A stretch of DNA of 64,000 bases from M3007 sp043764095 (GCA_043764095.1 JAYUKX010000017.1:7619-71618); one strand, 5' to 3'. Positions 28,371-37,062 are shown, numbered from the stretch's first letter. The notes: generated by a model from the sequence alone, not told the origin. Numbers and translations: made by a program.

Positions 28371-29033
28371 ATGATTGCATTTATCTCACGCGGGCTATCT
28401 AGTGACTCCAATTTTAAGAACCTCTTGGAAAGAGCAGGATGGGAAGTACGCGGTGCGTCCTTGGTTCAGTTAACACCATTGTCGGTGAGTAAAATTCCGC
28501 CCGCAGAATGGTGGTTTTTTTCCAGTAAAAACGCTGTTCAGTTTTTCTTACCCGGAAAAAACATACCTCCTTTGCTCCGAATTGGAGCACTAGGCCCTGC
28601 TACCGCCGAGGCGATCTACAAGTACATGAACCGTTCGCCGGATTTTGTCGGCAATGGCGACCCCGAAAGTACAGCCAAAGCATTTACAACAGTAGCAAAA
28701 AAACAACGCGTGCTGTTTCCCGGTGCCGTAAATGCCCAACAAACCCTACAAACGATACTTTCAGATGTCGTAGTTGGCACGCACCTCAATGTCTATGATA
28801 ATGTGCCCATAGCCCGCCCGCCTGATATGACAGATGCACATGTACTGGCATTTACCAGCCCAATGAATGCGCGAGCCTATTTTAATGTGTATCCTTATGT
28901 AGCGGGACAACGTATTATAGCCATTGGAGCCACTACTGCTTCGGTATTGCAGGAATTAGGGATTGAGCAGGTAGAAACAGCTTTGGAACCTGACGAAAAG
29001 GCCATTGTTGAGGTGGTGCTGCGCGGTAGTTAA
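28371..29033 (+). CDS. hemD: Uroporphyrinogen-III synthase
   Basis: 220 residues, two-lobed Rossmann-like pattern. Motifs that support HemD are VQLTPLSVSKIPPAEWWFFSSKNAVQFFL, IGALGPATAEAI, LFPGAVNAQQTL, LAFTSPMNARAYF and IAIGATTASVLQELG. HemD converts hydroxymethylbilane to uroporphyrinogen III in haem biosynthesis. The family is weakly conserved in sequence, but the spaced SSKNAV and GATTA motifs are typical. No other haem genes are in the window. Confidence 0.82.
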   Translation: MIAFISRGLSSDSNFKNLLERAGWEVRGASLVQLTPLSVSKIPPAEWWFFSSKNAVQFFLPGKNIPPLLRIGALGPATAEAIYKYMNRSPDFVGNGDPESTAKAFTTVAKKQRVLFPGAVNAQQTLQTILSDVVVGTHLNVYDNVPIARPPDMTDAHVLAFTSPMNARAYFNVYPYVAGQRIIAIGATTASVLQELGIEQVETALEPDEKAIVEVVLRGS

Positions 29034-29048
29034 GGAGTAAGACACAAA

Positions 29049-29214
29049 GAGCCGTAGGCTCGAAACATATTGTAGCGGCGGATTTCAATCCGCTGCAATG
29101 TTACGCGGCCATTGGAGTGCCGTAGGCACGGAACATATTCATTTGCTACAAGAGGGGCCAGACCGATGGCTCTCAACTTGACTTAGGGTACATCTATCAG
29201 CGGATTAAAATCCG
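29049..29214. repeat. Cluster of REP-like short palindromes
   Basis: Four small perfect or near-perfect palindromes in 166 bp: GAGCCGTAGGCTC (29049-29061), GCGGATTTCAATCCGC (29078-29093), GTGCCGTAGGCAC (29117-29129) and CGGATTAAAATCCG (29201-29214). The first and third share the core GCCGTAGGC and are each followed by (G)AAACATAT or GGAACATAT; the second and fourth share GGATT..AATCC. The last palindrome encodes the C-terminal residues and stop of the truncated lipoprotein gene. Confidence 0.7.
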
Positions 29215-29739
29215 ACGCTTTTTTTTCTTAATAAGCCCTAATGAAATAACGCTTTTGGGGGGAATGATTCCAAGTTGTTCGCTAGTAAACGTTTGTCCGC
29301 CTGATGTTTTATCTGGTTGAATTATTGGTGTTGTACAAGAAACATAATCTATGTATTCTAAGTTATCCATACTCTTCATATGGATAGTAGCATTAATCGT
29401 TCTACCTAATTTTACTTGTACACACGGCTGTACAAATGTAGTAAATCCGGTATAACTACACTCTATATCATAAGTACCGGAATCAACTTGTATCCTAAAG
29501 TTGCCACTGATATCGGTAATTGTTCCATGCACTAAGTCATTATTTCTTCTGAGTCTGACACTTGCACCGATCAATTCTTCTTGGGAGATGACATCCATTA
29601 TTTTTCCTGTAATAAAGCACTTGTTAACATCAGCAGTATGGGTTGTAGTAATAGCAACGGAACCGGTTGCTGGTTTGTACGTTTTAATCGTACAGGCCAC
29701 TAAAAAGCAGGCAAAGAGTAAAAAAGTTATTTGTTTCAT
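29197..29739 (-). CDS. Truncated carboxypeptidase-regulatory-like lipoprotein (paralogue of the 30108-32177 gene)
   Basis: Start at ATG 29739, giving MKQITFLLFACFLVAC with a lipobox Cys. Residues about 38-110 are a carboxypeptidase-regulatory-like fold (FITGKIMDVISQEELIGASV, GTITDISGNFRIQVDSGTY). The protein aligns with the N-terminal 150 or so residues of the VWFA lipoprotein next door, including GGQTF(T/S)S(E/D)QL and the following KS(V/I)(I/T)S. Similarity then stops and the frame ends a few codons later inside a REP-like palindrome (LIKKKKRRILIR). It lacks the TonB-plug-like and VWFA parts, so it is a 3'-truncated duplicate; it may still make a small lipoprotein. Confidence 0.75.
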   Translation of the reverse strand: MKQITFLLFACFLVACTIKTYKPATGSVAITTTHTADVNKCFITGKIMDVISQEELIGASVRLRRNNDLVHGTITDISGNFRIQVDSGTYDIECSYTGFTTFVQPCVQVKLGRTINATIHMKSMDNLEYIDYVSCTTPIIQPDKTSGGQTFTSEQLGIIPPKSVISLGLIKKKKRRILIR

Positions 29740-29831
29740 AGTATAAAAATTTGAATAATAACATGAATTTTGAGTGCGTGACAAAATCGGGGTATGCTAT
29801 TTTATTTACGCAAATAATGGATTTCAACAAA

Positions 29832-29864
29832 ATTGTCGGGGTTGGGGGTAGTAGCCCCGACAAT
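29832..29864. repeat. TTGTCGGGG-family hairpin, copy 1
   Basis: ATTGTCGGGG (29832-29841) pairs perfectly with CCCCGACAAT (29855-29864) around a 13-nt loop. Similar hairpins lie at 29966-29998 and 16818-16850. Confidence 0.7.
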
Positions 29865-29965
29865 AGTCCAAATACAGTGCCCACACGAATTTGAAGGGCT
29901 CAATAATGCCAAAATCTAAGCGCAAATACTTATCTTCAAGTGGGTTATTATCGAATATTAGGATG

Positions 29966-29998
29966 TTGTCGGGGCGACTTTTTCAGTCACCCCGACAA
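29966..29998. repeat. TTGTCGGGG-family hairpin, copy 2
   Basis: TTGTCGGGGCGAC (29966-29978) pairs with GTCACCCCGACAA (29986-29998) with one mismatch and a 7-nt loop. Confidence 0.7.
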
Positions 29999-30107
29999 TT
30001 AAGCACTGATCTACCTTTGAGCCAACTCTGAAATTTCGTTAGTAACAGAGTACAATCTTTTGAGTATCGAGGGGAAGGGCGCAGGACGTGCACATACACC
30101 ACACCCA

Positions 30108-32177
30108 TTATTTCGCCTTCTTCATCAATTCAACAAACTCCTTCCGGTAGCCATCTTTATCGTTTGTAAGTCCCAGTTTTGCATGTGCCAAAACGCTTTC
30201 CCAAGAGGCACTTCCTTTAAAACTGGAATTACGCAGCAACAATCCACTTTCGGCCACAGCAGCCGCAAAATTAAAGTTATCGGACACCTGAGCTGCGCAA
30301 ACAGCGGGCACATTGGCTTCTACCAAACGACTGCCTTGGTCACCCGTTGGTGATTTATAGCGGAATTTTAACTGCATCAAATCGCCACCTTTGCCTTTAG
30401 CATTGGGTATGATTTCGTACAAAGCGGTTACGGTATGTCCCGCACCAAGTTCGCCGGCATCTTTGGCATCGTTGTCAAAATCGGCGCGAGCGAGCATGCG
30501 GTTTTCGTAACCAATCAGGCGGTATTCCTGCACTTGTTCGGGGTTGAATATCAATTGTAATTTTACGTCTTTAGCAATGGTAAATAGCGTACCTGTAAAC
30601 TCTTCAACCAATACCTTTTTTGCTTCGCTAATTTGGTCGATATAAGCATGGTTGCCATTGCCACGATTGGCCAATTCCTGCATTTTGCCGTCTTGATAAT
30701 TACCCGTACCATAACCCAATACCGTGAGATAAACGCCACTTTCGCGCTCTTTTTCGATAAGCCGCACCAATTCGGCTTCGCTACTTTGCCCCATATTGAA
30801 ATCGCCGTCGGTACAAAGGATTACGCGGTTGTTACCCTTTTGTTTAAAATTGGCGCGAGCAGTTTGGTAAGCCAATTGAATGCCAGAAGCACCAGCCGTA
30901 CCGCCACCCGCGCCAAGGTTTTCAATGGCTGTTTTAATCTTTCCCTTTTCAGAAGCAGGCGTGCTTTCCAATATCACTGCCGTAGCACCGGCGTAAGTAA
31001 CCAAAGCCACGCGATCGGTAGGGCGCAATTCGTCCAACAACATAAACAAGGATTTTTTTACCAACGGAAGTTTGTTTTCAGAACTCATACTGCCCGACAC
31101 GTCCACCAAGAACACAAAATTACCTTCTGGCACGCGTTCTTTGGCAATATTCCGCGCCTGCAAACCCACCATTAGTAAGTGATGATCGGGGTTCCAGGGG
31201 CATTTACCGAGTTCCGTTACCACTTTAATAGGGTCGTTGCCATCGGGTTGTGGGTAATTGTAGTTAAAATAATTGATCATTTCTTCAATGCGCACCGCAT
31301 CGGGAGGGACAGTTTGTCCATTGTTAAGGAAGCGTCTTATATTGGCATAAGAGGCCGCATCTACATCGATGGAAAAAGTGGAAAAAGCACTATATTTTGC
31401 TACGAGGAAAGGGTTTTCTACTATTTTATTGTACTGCTCCGTACTGGATTCTGGTATGATGGAATCTATTTTTACACCTGGTATTTTTTTTAATAAGGCT
31501 TCTTTATCACCAAGGTATTGGATAGGTGCAGGTGCTTGGTAATTGTTTATGGTAGAAGAAGGAGCAGTATTGCCAGAAACACGTATCCCATCTATATAAT
31601 AATTGGTACCATTTGCTCTTGATCCTTTGATGTTTACTGCACCGCCGTCAATGGATGATGGTTCTGCTCTTTTGGGTGAGGTAATACTTTTGGTTGAAAG
31701 TCTGTTCAGTTGATCCGAAGAAAATGTTTGTCCCCCCATTGTTTCATCTTGTTTTATGATCGGGACTTTGTAAGCGACTACGCTTACAGCATCTAAATGA
31801 GTTTGATCCTTCATTTGGATAATCACATTGCTCATTTCGCCTAATTTTACTTGTACACCTCGCTGTTCAAATGTAGCAAATCCGGTATAACTACATTCTA
31901 TATTGTAAGTACCAGAATCTACCTGTATCCTAAAATCACCATTAATGTCGGTAATTGTACCTTTCACTAAGTCCATGTTTTTTCTGAGTTTAACACTTGC
32001 ACCGATCAATTCTTCTTGGGTGTTGGCATCCAGTACTTTTCCGGTAATAAAGCATTTGGTAGAATCAGCAAATTTAGATGTAGTAATAGCCGCGGAACTT
32101 GTTGTTTCCGTTTTGTAAGTTTTAATGGTGCAGGCCACTAAAAAGCAGGCAAAGAGTAAAAAAGATATTTGTTTCAT
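30108..32177 (-). CDS. Lipoprotein with carboxypeptidase-regulatory, TonB-plug-like and VWFA domains
   Basis: Start at ATG 32177 (MKQISFLLFACFLVAC, lipobox Cys), about 689 residues. Domain order: carboxypeptidase-regulatory-like fold (CFITGKVLDANTQEELIGAS), a short TonB-plug-like stretch (DGGAVNIKGSRANGTNYYIDG), an N-terminal VWF_A-associated region (FSTFSIDVDAASYANIRRFL, NGQTVPPDAVRIEEMINYF), the VWFA domain with MIDAS motif DVSGSMSSENK and CTDGDFNMG, and a C-terminal DUF3520-like region. This is the YfbK/BatA-like type found in many Bacteroidota. Metal-dependent ligand binding at the outer membrane or periplasm is likely; the substrate is unknown. The plug-like insert is a feature shared with SusC proteins but without a barrel. 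Confidence 0.88.
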   Translation of the reverse strand: MKQISFLLFACFLVACTIKTYKTETTSSAAITTSKFADSTKCFITGKVLDANTQEELIGASVKLRKNMDLVKGTITDINGDFRIQVDSGTYNIECSYTGFATFEQRGVQVKLGEMSNVIIQMKDQTHLDAVSVVAYKVPIIKQDETMGGQTFSSDQLNRLSTKSITSPKRAEPSSIDGGAVNIKGSRANGTNYYIDGIRVSGNTAPSSTINNYQAPAPIQYLGDKEALLKKIPGVKIDSIIPESSTEQYNKIVENPFLVAKYSAFSTFSIDVDAASYANIRRFLNNGQTVPPDAVRIEEMINYFNYNYPQPDGNDPIKVVTELGKCPWNPDHHLLMVGLQARNIAKERVPEGNFVFLVDVSGSMSSENKLPLVKKSLFMLLDELRPTDRVALVTYAGATAVILESTPASEKGKIKTAIENLGAGGGTAGASGIQLAYQTARANFKQKGNNRVILCTDGDFNMGQSSEAELVRLIEKERESGVYLTVLGYGTGNYQDGKMQELANRGNGNHAYIDQISEAKKVLVEEFTGTLFTIAKDVKLQLIFNPEQVQEYRLIGYENRMLARADFDNDAKDAGELGAGHTVTALYEIIPNAKGKGGDLMQLKFRYKSPTGDQGSRLVEANVPAVCAAQVSDNFNFAAAVAESGLLLRNSSFKGSASWESVLAHAKLGLTNDKDGYRKEFVELMKKAK

Positions 32178-32283
32178 AGCATAAAAAAATTGGAATGATA
32201 AAATGAATTTTGTGTATCGGGGGGAAGGATGCAGGAAGGCAAAAAAATACATAAAAGTATTTTTGGGTTTAACACAGTTTCTT

Positions 32284-32429
32284 AGGAATGGAATTTAAAT
32301 TTGGGGAGATGATTTTGGCTCTATCAAGGCATGAAGAGGGCATTTAGTGGTGCTAAACAACCGATGAATAACGAAGAGAGGGGCAAAATGAAGCCGCCAA
32401 ATCTGTACCTTTATTTGAATTTCATTCCT
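32284..32429. repeat. MITE-like element, copy 2 (146 bp, inverted relative to copy 1)
   Basis: The reverse complement matches 564-721 over almost its whole length, including the AGGAATGA ends, GGCGGC(C/T)T(C/T)ATTTTGCCCC, GTTATTCATC(A/G)GTTGTTTAG and CCCTCTTCATGCCTT. About 12 bp are missing next to one terminus. Its location is just upstream of the VWFA lipoprotein gene. Confidence 0.75.
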
Positions 32430-32497
32430 TATCACAGGGTAGTTTAAACGAGGAAAAAAACATTCCCCAATACATTGTTTTCTACATTAATTTAGGC

Positions 32498-32558
32498 AAC
32501 TCGTATGTTTGTCCCATAAGCCCCATTTGGAGGAGCTTGTGGGGCAAGCACACGAGTT
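32498..32558. terminator. Nested inverted repeat downstream of ABC permease gene
   Basis: Outer arms AACTCGT (32498-32504) and ACGAGTT (32552-32558), inner arms GCCCCA (32520-32525) and TGGGGC (32540-32545). It lies 36 bp past the stop of the leftward ABC permease gene and may end its transcript, though no U-run follows. Confidence 0.4.
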
Positions 32559-32593
32559 ACCATTTTGGCATCGTTGCTCAGGAAAGATGTTTA

Positions 32594-33925
32594 TTATTTA
32601 TAAAACATCCACTTCCCGATTTCCTTAAACGATACTTTTTTACCGTACATTAAAATACCTACACGATAAATACGGCCCGATAGCCATACAAAAAAGACCG
32701 CAGTACCCAAAAGTACCACAACAGACAAAATGACTTGCCATATTGGAGGATGGAATGCCAGTCGCCCAGGCATTACAATAGGTGAAAATAGTGGAAATAT
32801 GGAAGCCGCCACCGCCAAGGTACTATGCGGCGCACGCATAACTACAGTGGACATGATTACGAATGCCAAGATGATTGGAATGGTAATTGGCATAGTGAGC
32901 GATTGTGCTTCACCCATATCGTCGCCAACAGCGCTACCCACAGCAGCAAACAAGGACGCATACAAAAAGTAGCCACCTAAGAAAAAGATCAGCGACATAG
33001 AAAGGATATACCACCAGTTTTGGCGCATAATTTCGTTCATTAGCATCGGCAATTTATCCTGCATTTCCTCTGCTGCACCCGCAGGCATACCTCCGGGCAT
33101 CCCCGTTTGTGTAGCGGATGCATCAATACCAAAAAAGAACTGTACACCTATAATAATAATGCTATTAAGTATAATCCAAATAATCAATTGCGTTAAACCA
33201 ACACCCGCAGATCCAAGGATTTTGCCCAACATCAAATCAAATGGTTTTACGCTCGACATGATTACTTCTACAATACGGTTTGTTTTTTCTTCCATAACAG
33301 AACGCATTACAATAGACCCCCAAATGAGTACGAGCATATACATCGCTATGCCCATAAAAAAGGAAATACCCATTGCCACACCGCTTGTGAGCGAGCTGCC
33401 TTGGTCGTCTTTTTTATCAATCGGCTCGGGATCCAGCGAGACCTCTGTATCCAAATCACCCAGTGATTTGCGGTCTAAATGCAAGGAATCTATTTTAAAA
33501 TCCTTTATTTTTGAGGCGATACGCTGTCTAATTACCCCTTCTGTTTCGGGATTAAACTGTTCATCCGTGTAAAGGTAAATGGTTTGCTTTTTAATAGCAA
33601 GATTGGCCAATGGTGGCAACCGCAGCACGCCGTCGTACTTTTTATTGCGTACATCATTCTTCAATTCTTCTAAATTAGAACCTTGTGGAGCTACTGAAAA
33701 TTGCAGCCCTCGTTCATCGGCAATCCCGGTACCAGATTTAACTACTCCTGCCTCGTCAAAAACGATAATTTTACGTTTTTCGGCACCTTTGTAGGACATC
33801 ATCATGCCCTGAATGACAAAAAATGCGCCAAATGCTAACGGCGTTAACAACGTTCCTAACAAAAAAGCACGCGTCCTTACTCGGGTTAAATATTCGCGTT
33901 TTACTATGAGCCAAAGTTTTGACAT
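32594..33925 (-). CDS. ABC-2 type permease (NatB-like)
   Basis: 443 residues. The N-terminus (LWLIVKREYLTRVRTRAFLLGTLLTPL) begins with the amphipathic segment and first helix of ABC-2 permeases of the NatB/YhaP type, followed by a large extracytoplasmic loop (about 45-185) and five or six C-terminal helices. SIVMRSVMEEKTNRIVEVIMSSVKPFDLMLGKILG is the diagnostic ABC-2 motif. Family members export sodium ions, drugs or other substrates with a separate ATPase. The upstream gene on the same strand is an FtsX/MacB-type permease; no ATPase gene is in the window. Confidence 0.9.
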   Translation of the reverse strand: MSKLWLIVKREYLTRVRTRAFLLGTLLTPLAFGAFFVIQGMMMSYKGAEKRKIIVFDEAGVVKSGTGIADERGLQFSVAPQGSNLEELKNDVRNKKYDGVLRLPPLANLAIKKQTIYLYTDEQFNPETEGVIRQRIASKIKDFKIDSLHLDRKSLGDLDTEVSLDPEPIDKKDDQGSSLTSGVAMGISFFMGIAMYMLVLIWGSIVMRSVMEEKTNRIVEVIMSSVKPFDLMLGKILGSAGVGLTQLIIWIILNSIIIIGVQFFFGIDASATQTGMPGGMPAGAAEEMQDKLPMLMNEIMRQNWWYILSMSLIFFLGGYFLYASLFAAVGSAVGDDMGEAQSLTMPITIPIILAFVIMSTVVMRAPHSTLAVAASIFPLFSPIVMPGRLAFHPPIWQVILSVVVLLGTAVFFVWLSGRIYRVGILMYGKKVSFKEIGKWMFYK

Positions 33926-33976
33926 ATTTATACTACGTTATTTGATTTGATATTGATGAATAATTCAATTTTACCA

Positions 33977-35215
33977 TTATTCATATCGTAATGCTTCAAT
34001 TGGATCGAGTCTTGATGCTTTAAGTGCCGGATAAAAGCCAGATATTACCCCTACAAACATACACAAGGTAAAGCCCAACAGTATCCAGTTCCAGGGAATA
34101 AGGAAACTGCTTCCTAGTGCAATTGTAACCAAATTACCCACTAAAATACCTAAAATAATACCAGCAACACCACCAAATTGGCAAATGACAATGGCCTCGG
34201 TCAAAAATTGGTATAGAATACTTTTTGGCGTAGCACCTAATGCCTTGTAAATCCCGATTTCGCGGGTACGCTCGGTTACGCTCACCAACATAATATTCAT
34301 AAGTCCAATAGCAGCACCCAACAAGGTCATTAAACCAATAGCAATAGTGGCCAACCGTAAGTTGGTCGTATTTTCTTTCAAAATTGCAACAAGGCTATCG
34401 CTCCCAAATACTTCAAAGTCGTCATCTTGGCCGGGGCGAAGGCCTCGGACTTGGCGGAACAAACCCGAAGCCTCCGATTGTGCAGCATCCATATCAGTTG
34501 CGTTTTTAACAGCGATAATAACACTATATTCCGTTTTATCGGTGCCGTAAATCGCTTTGACGGCGAGCAAGGGTGCATATACAGCCCTGTCATTGGAATT
34601 ATTCATGGAAGCACCTTTGGAGGCCAATACGCCAATGACGCGGTATCGGTTATTGCCCACGATAACTAATTGATCCAGTGCTTTTTCCGGCTTATTATTG
34701 AAAAGTTTTTTGGCAATGTCTAAGCCAAGCACGACCTTTGGTTGTCCGTCTATAATTTCGTTAAGGGAAAAATTTCGACCATACCCAATATCGAGTCCTT
34801 TAATTTCAAAGTAGTTTTCGTCCACACCTACAAAACCTGTATTGGGGTTTGTTTCAATATCGTTGTATTTTACGGCTGCAAGACTAGTTGCCCAAAAAGA
34901 AATAGAAACAGTAGCAGGGAAATTAAAACGTTCTTTAAACTCAGTAGCTTGTCGGAAGTCGATTTCTTCACCTGCTTTTTGGCGGCGACCGCCTCGGTTA
35001 CCTTTTACTTCACCCCATTTCCGCTCGATGCTAAAAGAATTGGCACCCAACCCCGAAAAGTTATCATTGAGCGAAAAAGCAATGCCATCAATAGCCGTCA
35101 GAATACCCACCAAAGCCATAATGCCCAAAGCAATAATCAAGAGCGTAAGCACTGCTCGGAGGAGGTTGGCGCGAATATTTTGTAGCGCCATGCTGAATAT
35201 TTCTGAAAAAGGCAT
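33977..35215 (-). CDS. MacB/FtsX-type ABC transporter permease
   Basis: 412 residues: first helix at about 15-40 (LLRAVLTLLIIALGIMALVGILTAI), a periplasmic MacB_PCD-like domain (about 45-280) and an FtsX domain with three helices (TIAIGLMTLLGAAIGLMNIMLVSVTERTREIGIYKALGATP, conserved ERTREIGIYKALGA). Such permeases transmit ATPase movement across the inner membrane, for lipoprotein export, macrolide efflux or signalling. It is 51 bp upstream of the NatB-like permease on the same strand. The missing ATPase must be encoded elsewhere. Confidence 0.92.
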   Translation of the reverse strand: MPFSEIFSMALQNIRANLLRAVLTLLIIALGIMALVGILTAIDGIAFSLNDNFSGLGANSFSIERKWGEVKGNRGGRRQKAGEEIDFRQATEFKERFNFPATVSISFWATSLAAVKYNDIETNPNTGFVGVDENYFEIKGLDIGYGRNFSLNEIIDGQPKVVLGLDIAKKLFNNKPEKALDQLVIVGNNRYRVIGVLASKGASMNNSNDRAVYAPLLAVKAIYGTDKTEYSVIIAVKNATDMDAAQSEASGLFRQVRGLRPGQDDDFEVFGSDSLVAILKENTTNLRLATIAIGLMTLLGAAIGLMNIMLVSVTERTREIGIYKALGATPKSILYQFLTEAIVICQFGGVAGIILGILVGNLVTIALGSSFLIPWNWILLGFTLCMFVGVISGFYPALKASRLDPIEALRYE

Positions 35216-35374
35216 AATTCGATCTGTTTGAATTTGATGCCAAAAGTAATGTGATTATTATAATAGGTGTTATTCATTCGAGGCAATAGGTGATTTAATA
35301 GATAAATAGCATGAATTGGCGGATAAAAATGGCTGTTGAGGAATAAATTTTACAAAATAAAATTAAAAAAACTT

Positions 35375-35403
35375 TTTGTGTCAAAATAAAAGTTTTATGT
35401 TTG
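35375..35403 (+). promoter_or_regulatory. Bacteroidota-type promoter for the nuclease pseudogene
   Basis: TTTG (35375-35378), 17-bp spacer, TATGTTTG (35396-35403), leader of about 15-20 nt to ATG 35425. Confidence 0.5.
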
Positions 35404-35424
35404 CCGCTTTAAATCATCCATACC

Positions 35425-36522
35425 ATGCAAGAATCTTTGGAAAACAAAGGCTTTGATGCCGATTTTGATACATTTTGGAAAGAAATGCTCGATTTTATTG
35501 AGCCTGCTACCTTGTTTTTTCTTCCCCAATTACACCGCGAGGTGGACTGGTCGCAAGAGTATCGTGCGCTGGAACAAGAGTTGAGAGGGGGCTGGGGGTA
35601 AGGGGGAACGGATAAACTATTTCGCTTTAAACTGCGCGACGGAACAGAGCGGTATGTCCTATTTCATATAGAGGTGGAGGCATATCCGAACAGTAATTTC
35701 CCAAGGCGGATATACGAATACCATTCATTTTTGAATTTGAAGCACCAGTTTATTCCAATTACTATTTTGGTCATCTTTGTGGGTAAAAAGCCCTCCAAGG
35801 CTTGGGATACTTATGAAACGAACCATTTTGGTACGCGCACCTTATTAAGTTATCCTACCTTTTGTGTGGATGAACAGGACGAGGTAGCACTTATCAATGA
35901 TCCTAATCCAATCGCTTTGGTTGTACTATCCAATCTGTATGTAATCCGTTCAAAGGAAGACATTAGATTGCGCACTACTCTGAAAAGAAAACTGTTAAGT
36001 ATCCTGCTTGATCGAAAAATAGATCGCTCTGAATTCAAAAAACTCATTAATTTTGCATTGAATTTCATTCGGCTACCCGAAAAAAATGACAATGAAGTAA
36101 GTAACTTTATAACAGATAAATTTATGAAAAGTGATACTCCATATTTCAAAGTTGGCAATAAAAAGTATATTGACTATTATGCCATGATCATTGATGCTGT
36201 ATTCAAAAGTAGGTACGGAGTTCCCATGGAGGAATATGGACGAGCCATGGAGGAACAAAAACGAGCCATGAATGAGAGTAAGTTGAAACTCGAGCAACTC
36301 GAGCAAGAGATGGATACGCAATTAAACACACAAAAACAGATAATAGATGCGGCCATTGAACAGCAAAAACAAGCAGCAGAGCAACAAAAACAAGCAGCAG
36401 CGCAGCAAAGGAAGAATATTGTTCATGCCCATCTAATACTGCTTCTTGATGCCCGGCAAATTTCGGAGCACTTAGAAATAGACCTGAAAATTGTGGAAGA
36501 CACCCTTGCAACCCTTGAATAA
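35425..36522 (+). pseudogene. Rpn-type PD-(D/E)XK nuclease gene interrupted by in-frame stop
   Basis: Translation from ATG 35425 gives MQESLENKGFDADFDTFWKE...FFLPQLHREVDWSQEY, then TAA at 35599-35601, after which the same frame continues TDKLFRFKLRDGTERYVLFHIEVE...RRIYEYHSFL to a stop at 36522. The parts join without frameshift into about 365 codons. The pattern (FLP.L...DWS, D-K, hhIEVE, Y-R) is the Rpn/transposase-like PD-(D/E)XK family, with HIEVE in place of the common HIEVQ. The interruption lies in a G-run segment GGGGGCTGGGGGTAAGGGGG. The 3' part has a Gln-rich coiled coil (EQQKQAAEQQKQAAAQQ) and ends in an HTH-like helix pair (ARQISEHLEIDLKIVEDTL). If the stop is real, a truncated downstream product could start at ATG 35674. 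Confidence 0.75.
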
Positions 36523-36552
36523 AATTTTAAAAAAATAATATACATACCAACT

Positions 36553-37062
36553 ATGTTACGACCATTCAACCTCCAAAACTGGATCGAAGAAAATCGCCAT
36601 CTCCTCCAACCACCAGTGGCAAACAAACAAATTTATGTCGAAAATTCCGATTTTATCGTCATGGTGGTAGGTGGCCCAAATGGACGTAAAGATTACCATT
36701 GGGAAGAAGGCGAGGAACTTTTTTATCAACTCGAAGGCGATATTCAAGTCAAAATTATCCATGAAAATGGTGAGCCAGAAACGATTGATATTCGAGCAGG
36801 CGAAATGTTTTTATTGCCACCCCGTACGCCGCACTCGCCGCAACGGCCTGCTGGTTCAATCGGTTTGGTACTCGAACGCCACCGCCATGAAGGAGAAGTG
36901 GACAAATTGATGTGGTTTTGTGAAAATTGTAACCATAAAATATACGAGGCTGGTTTTGCACTAAAAGATATAGGCACCCAAATTAAGACCGCTATTGCCG
37001 AATATTCCGCCGATGAAGCCAAACGGACCTGTAAACATTGCGGAACAATAATGCACCTTTAA
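36553..37062 (+). CDS. 3-hydroxyanthranilate 3,4-dioxygenase
   Basis: 169 residues forming a cupin. Iron-binding residues sit in DYHWEEGEELFYQLEGD (His and Glu) and LLPPRTPHSPQRP (second His). The extra C-terminal CENCNHKIYE and CKHCGTIMHL motifs form the rubredoxin-like metal site known in bacterial HAAO (NbaC). The enzyme opens 3-hydroxyanthranilate in the kynurenine route to quinolinate/NAD or in nitrobenzoate breakdown. No other kynurenine gene is nearby. It begins 30 bp after the broken nuclease gene and 24 bp before the PLP enzyme gene. Confidence 0.93.
   Translation: MLRPFNLQNWIEENRHLLQPPVANKQIYVENSDFIVMVVGGPNGRKDYHWEEGEELFYQLEGDIQVKIIHENGEPETIDIRAGEMFLLPPRTPHSPQRPAGSIGLVLERHRHEGEVDKLMWFCENCNHKIYEAGFALKDIGTQIKTAIAEYSADEAKRTCKHCGTIMHL

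Larger units (their letters stand above)
29740..30107. other. Intergenic stretch with two TTGTCGGGG hairpins
   Basis: No gene. Two hairpins of one family occur at 29832-29864 and 29966-29998. Downstream of the VWFA gene (which reads leftwards) they may act as terminators, but two so close together resemble a dispersed palindromic repeat. Confidence 0.6.
32178..32593. other. Intergenic stretch with MITE-like copy 2 and a nested inverted repeat
   Basis: No gene seen. It contains the second MITE-like copy (32284-32429) and a nested palindromic structure at 32498-32558. Confidence 0.6.
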
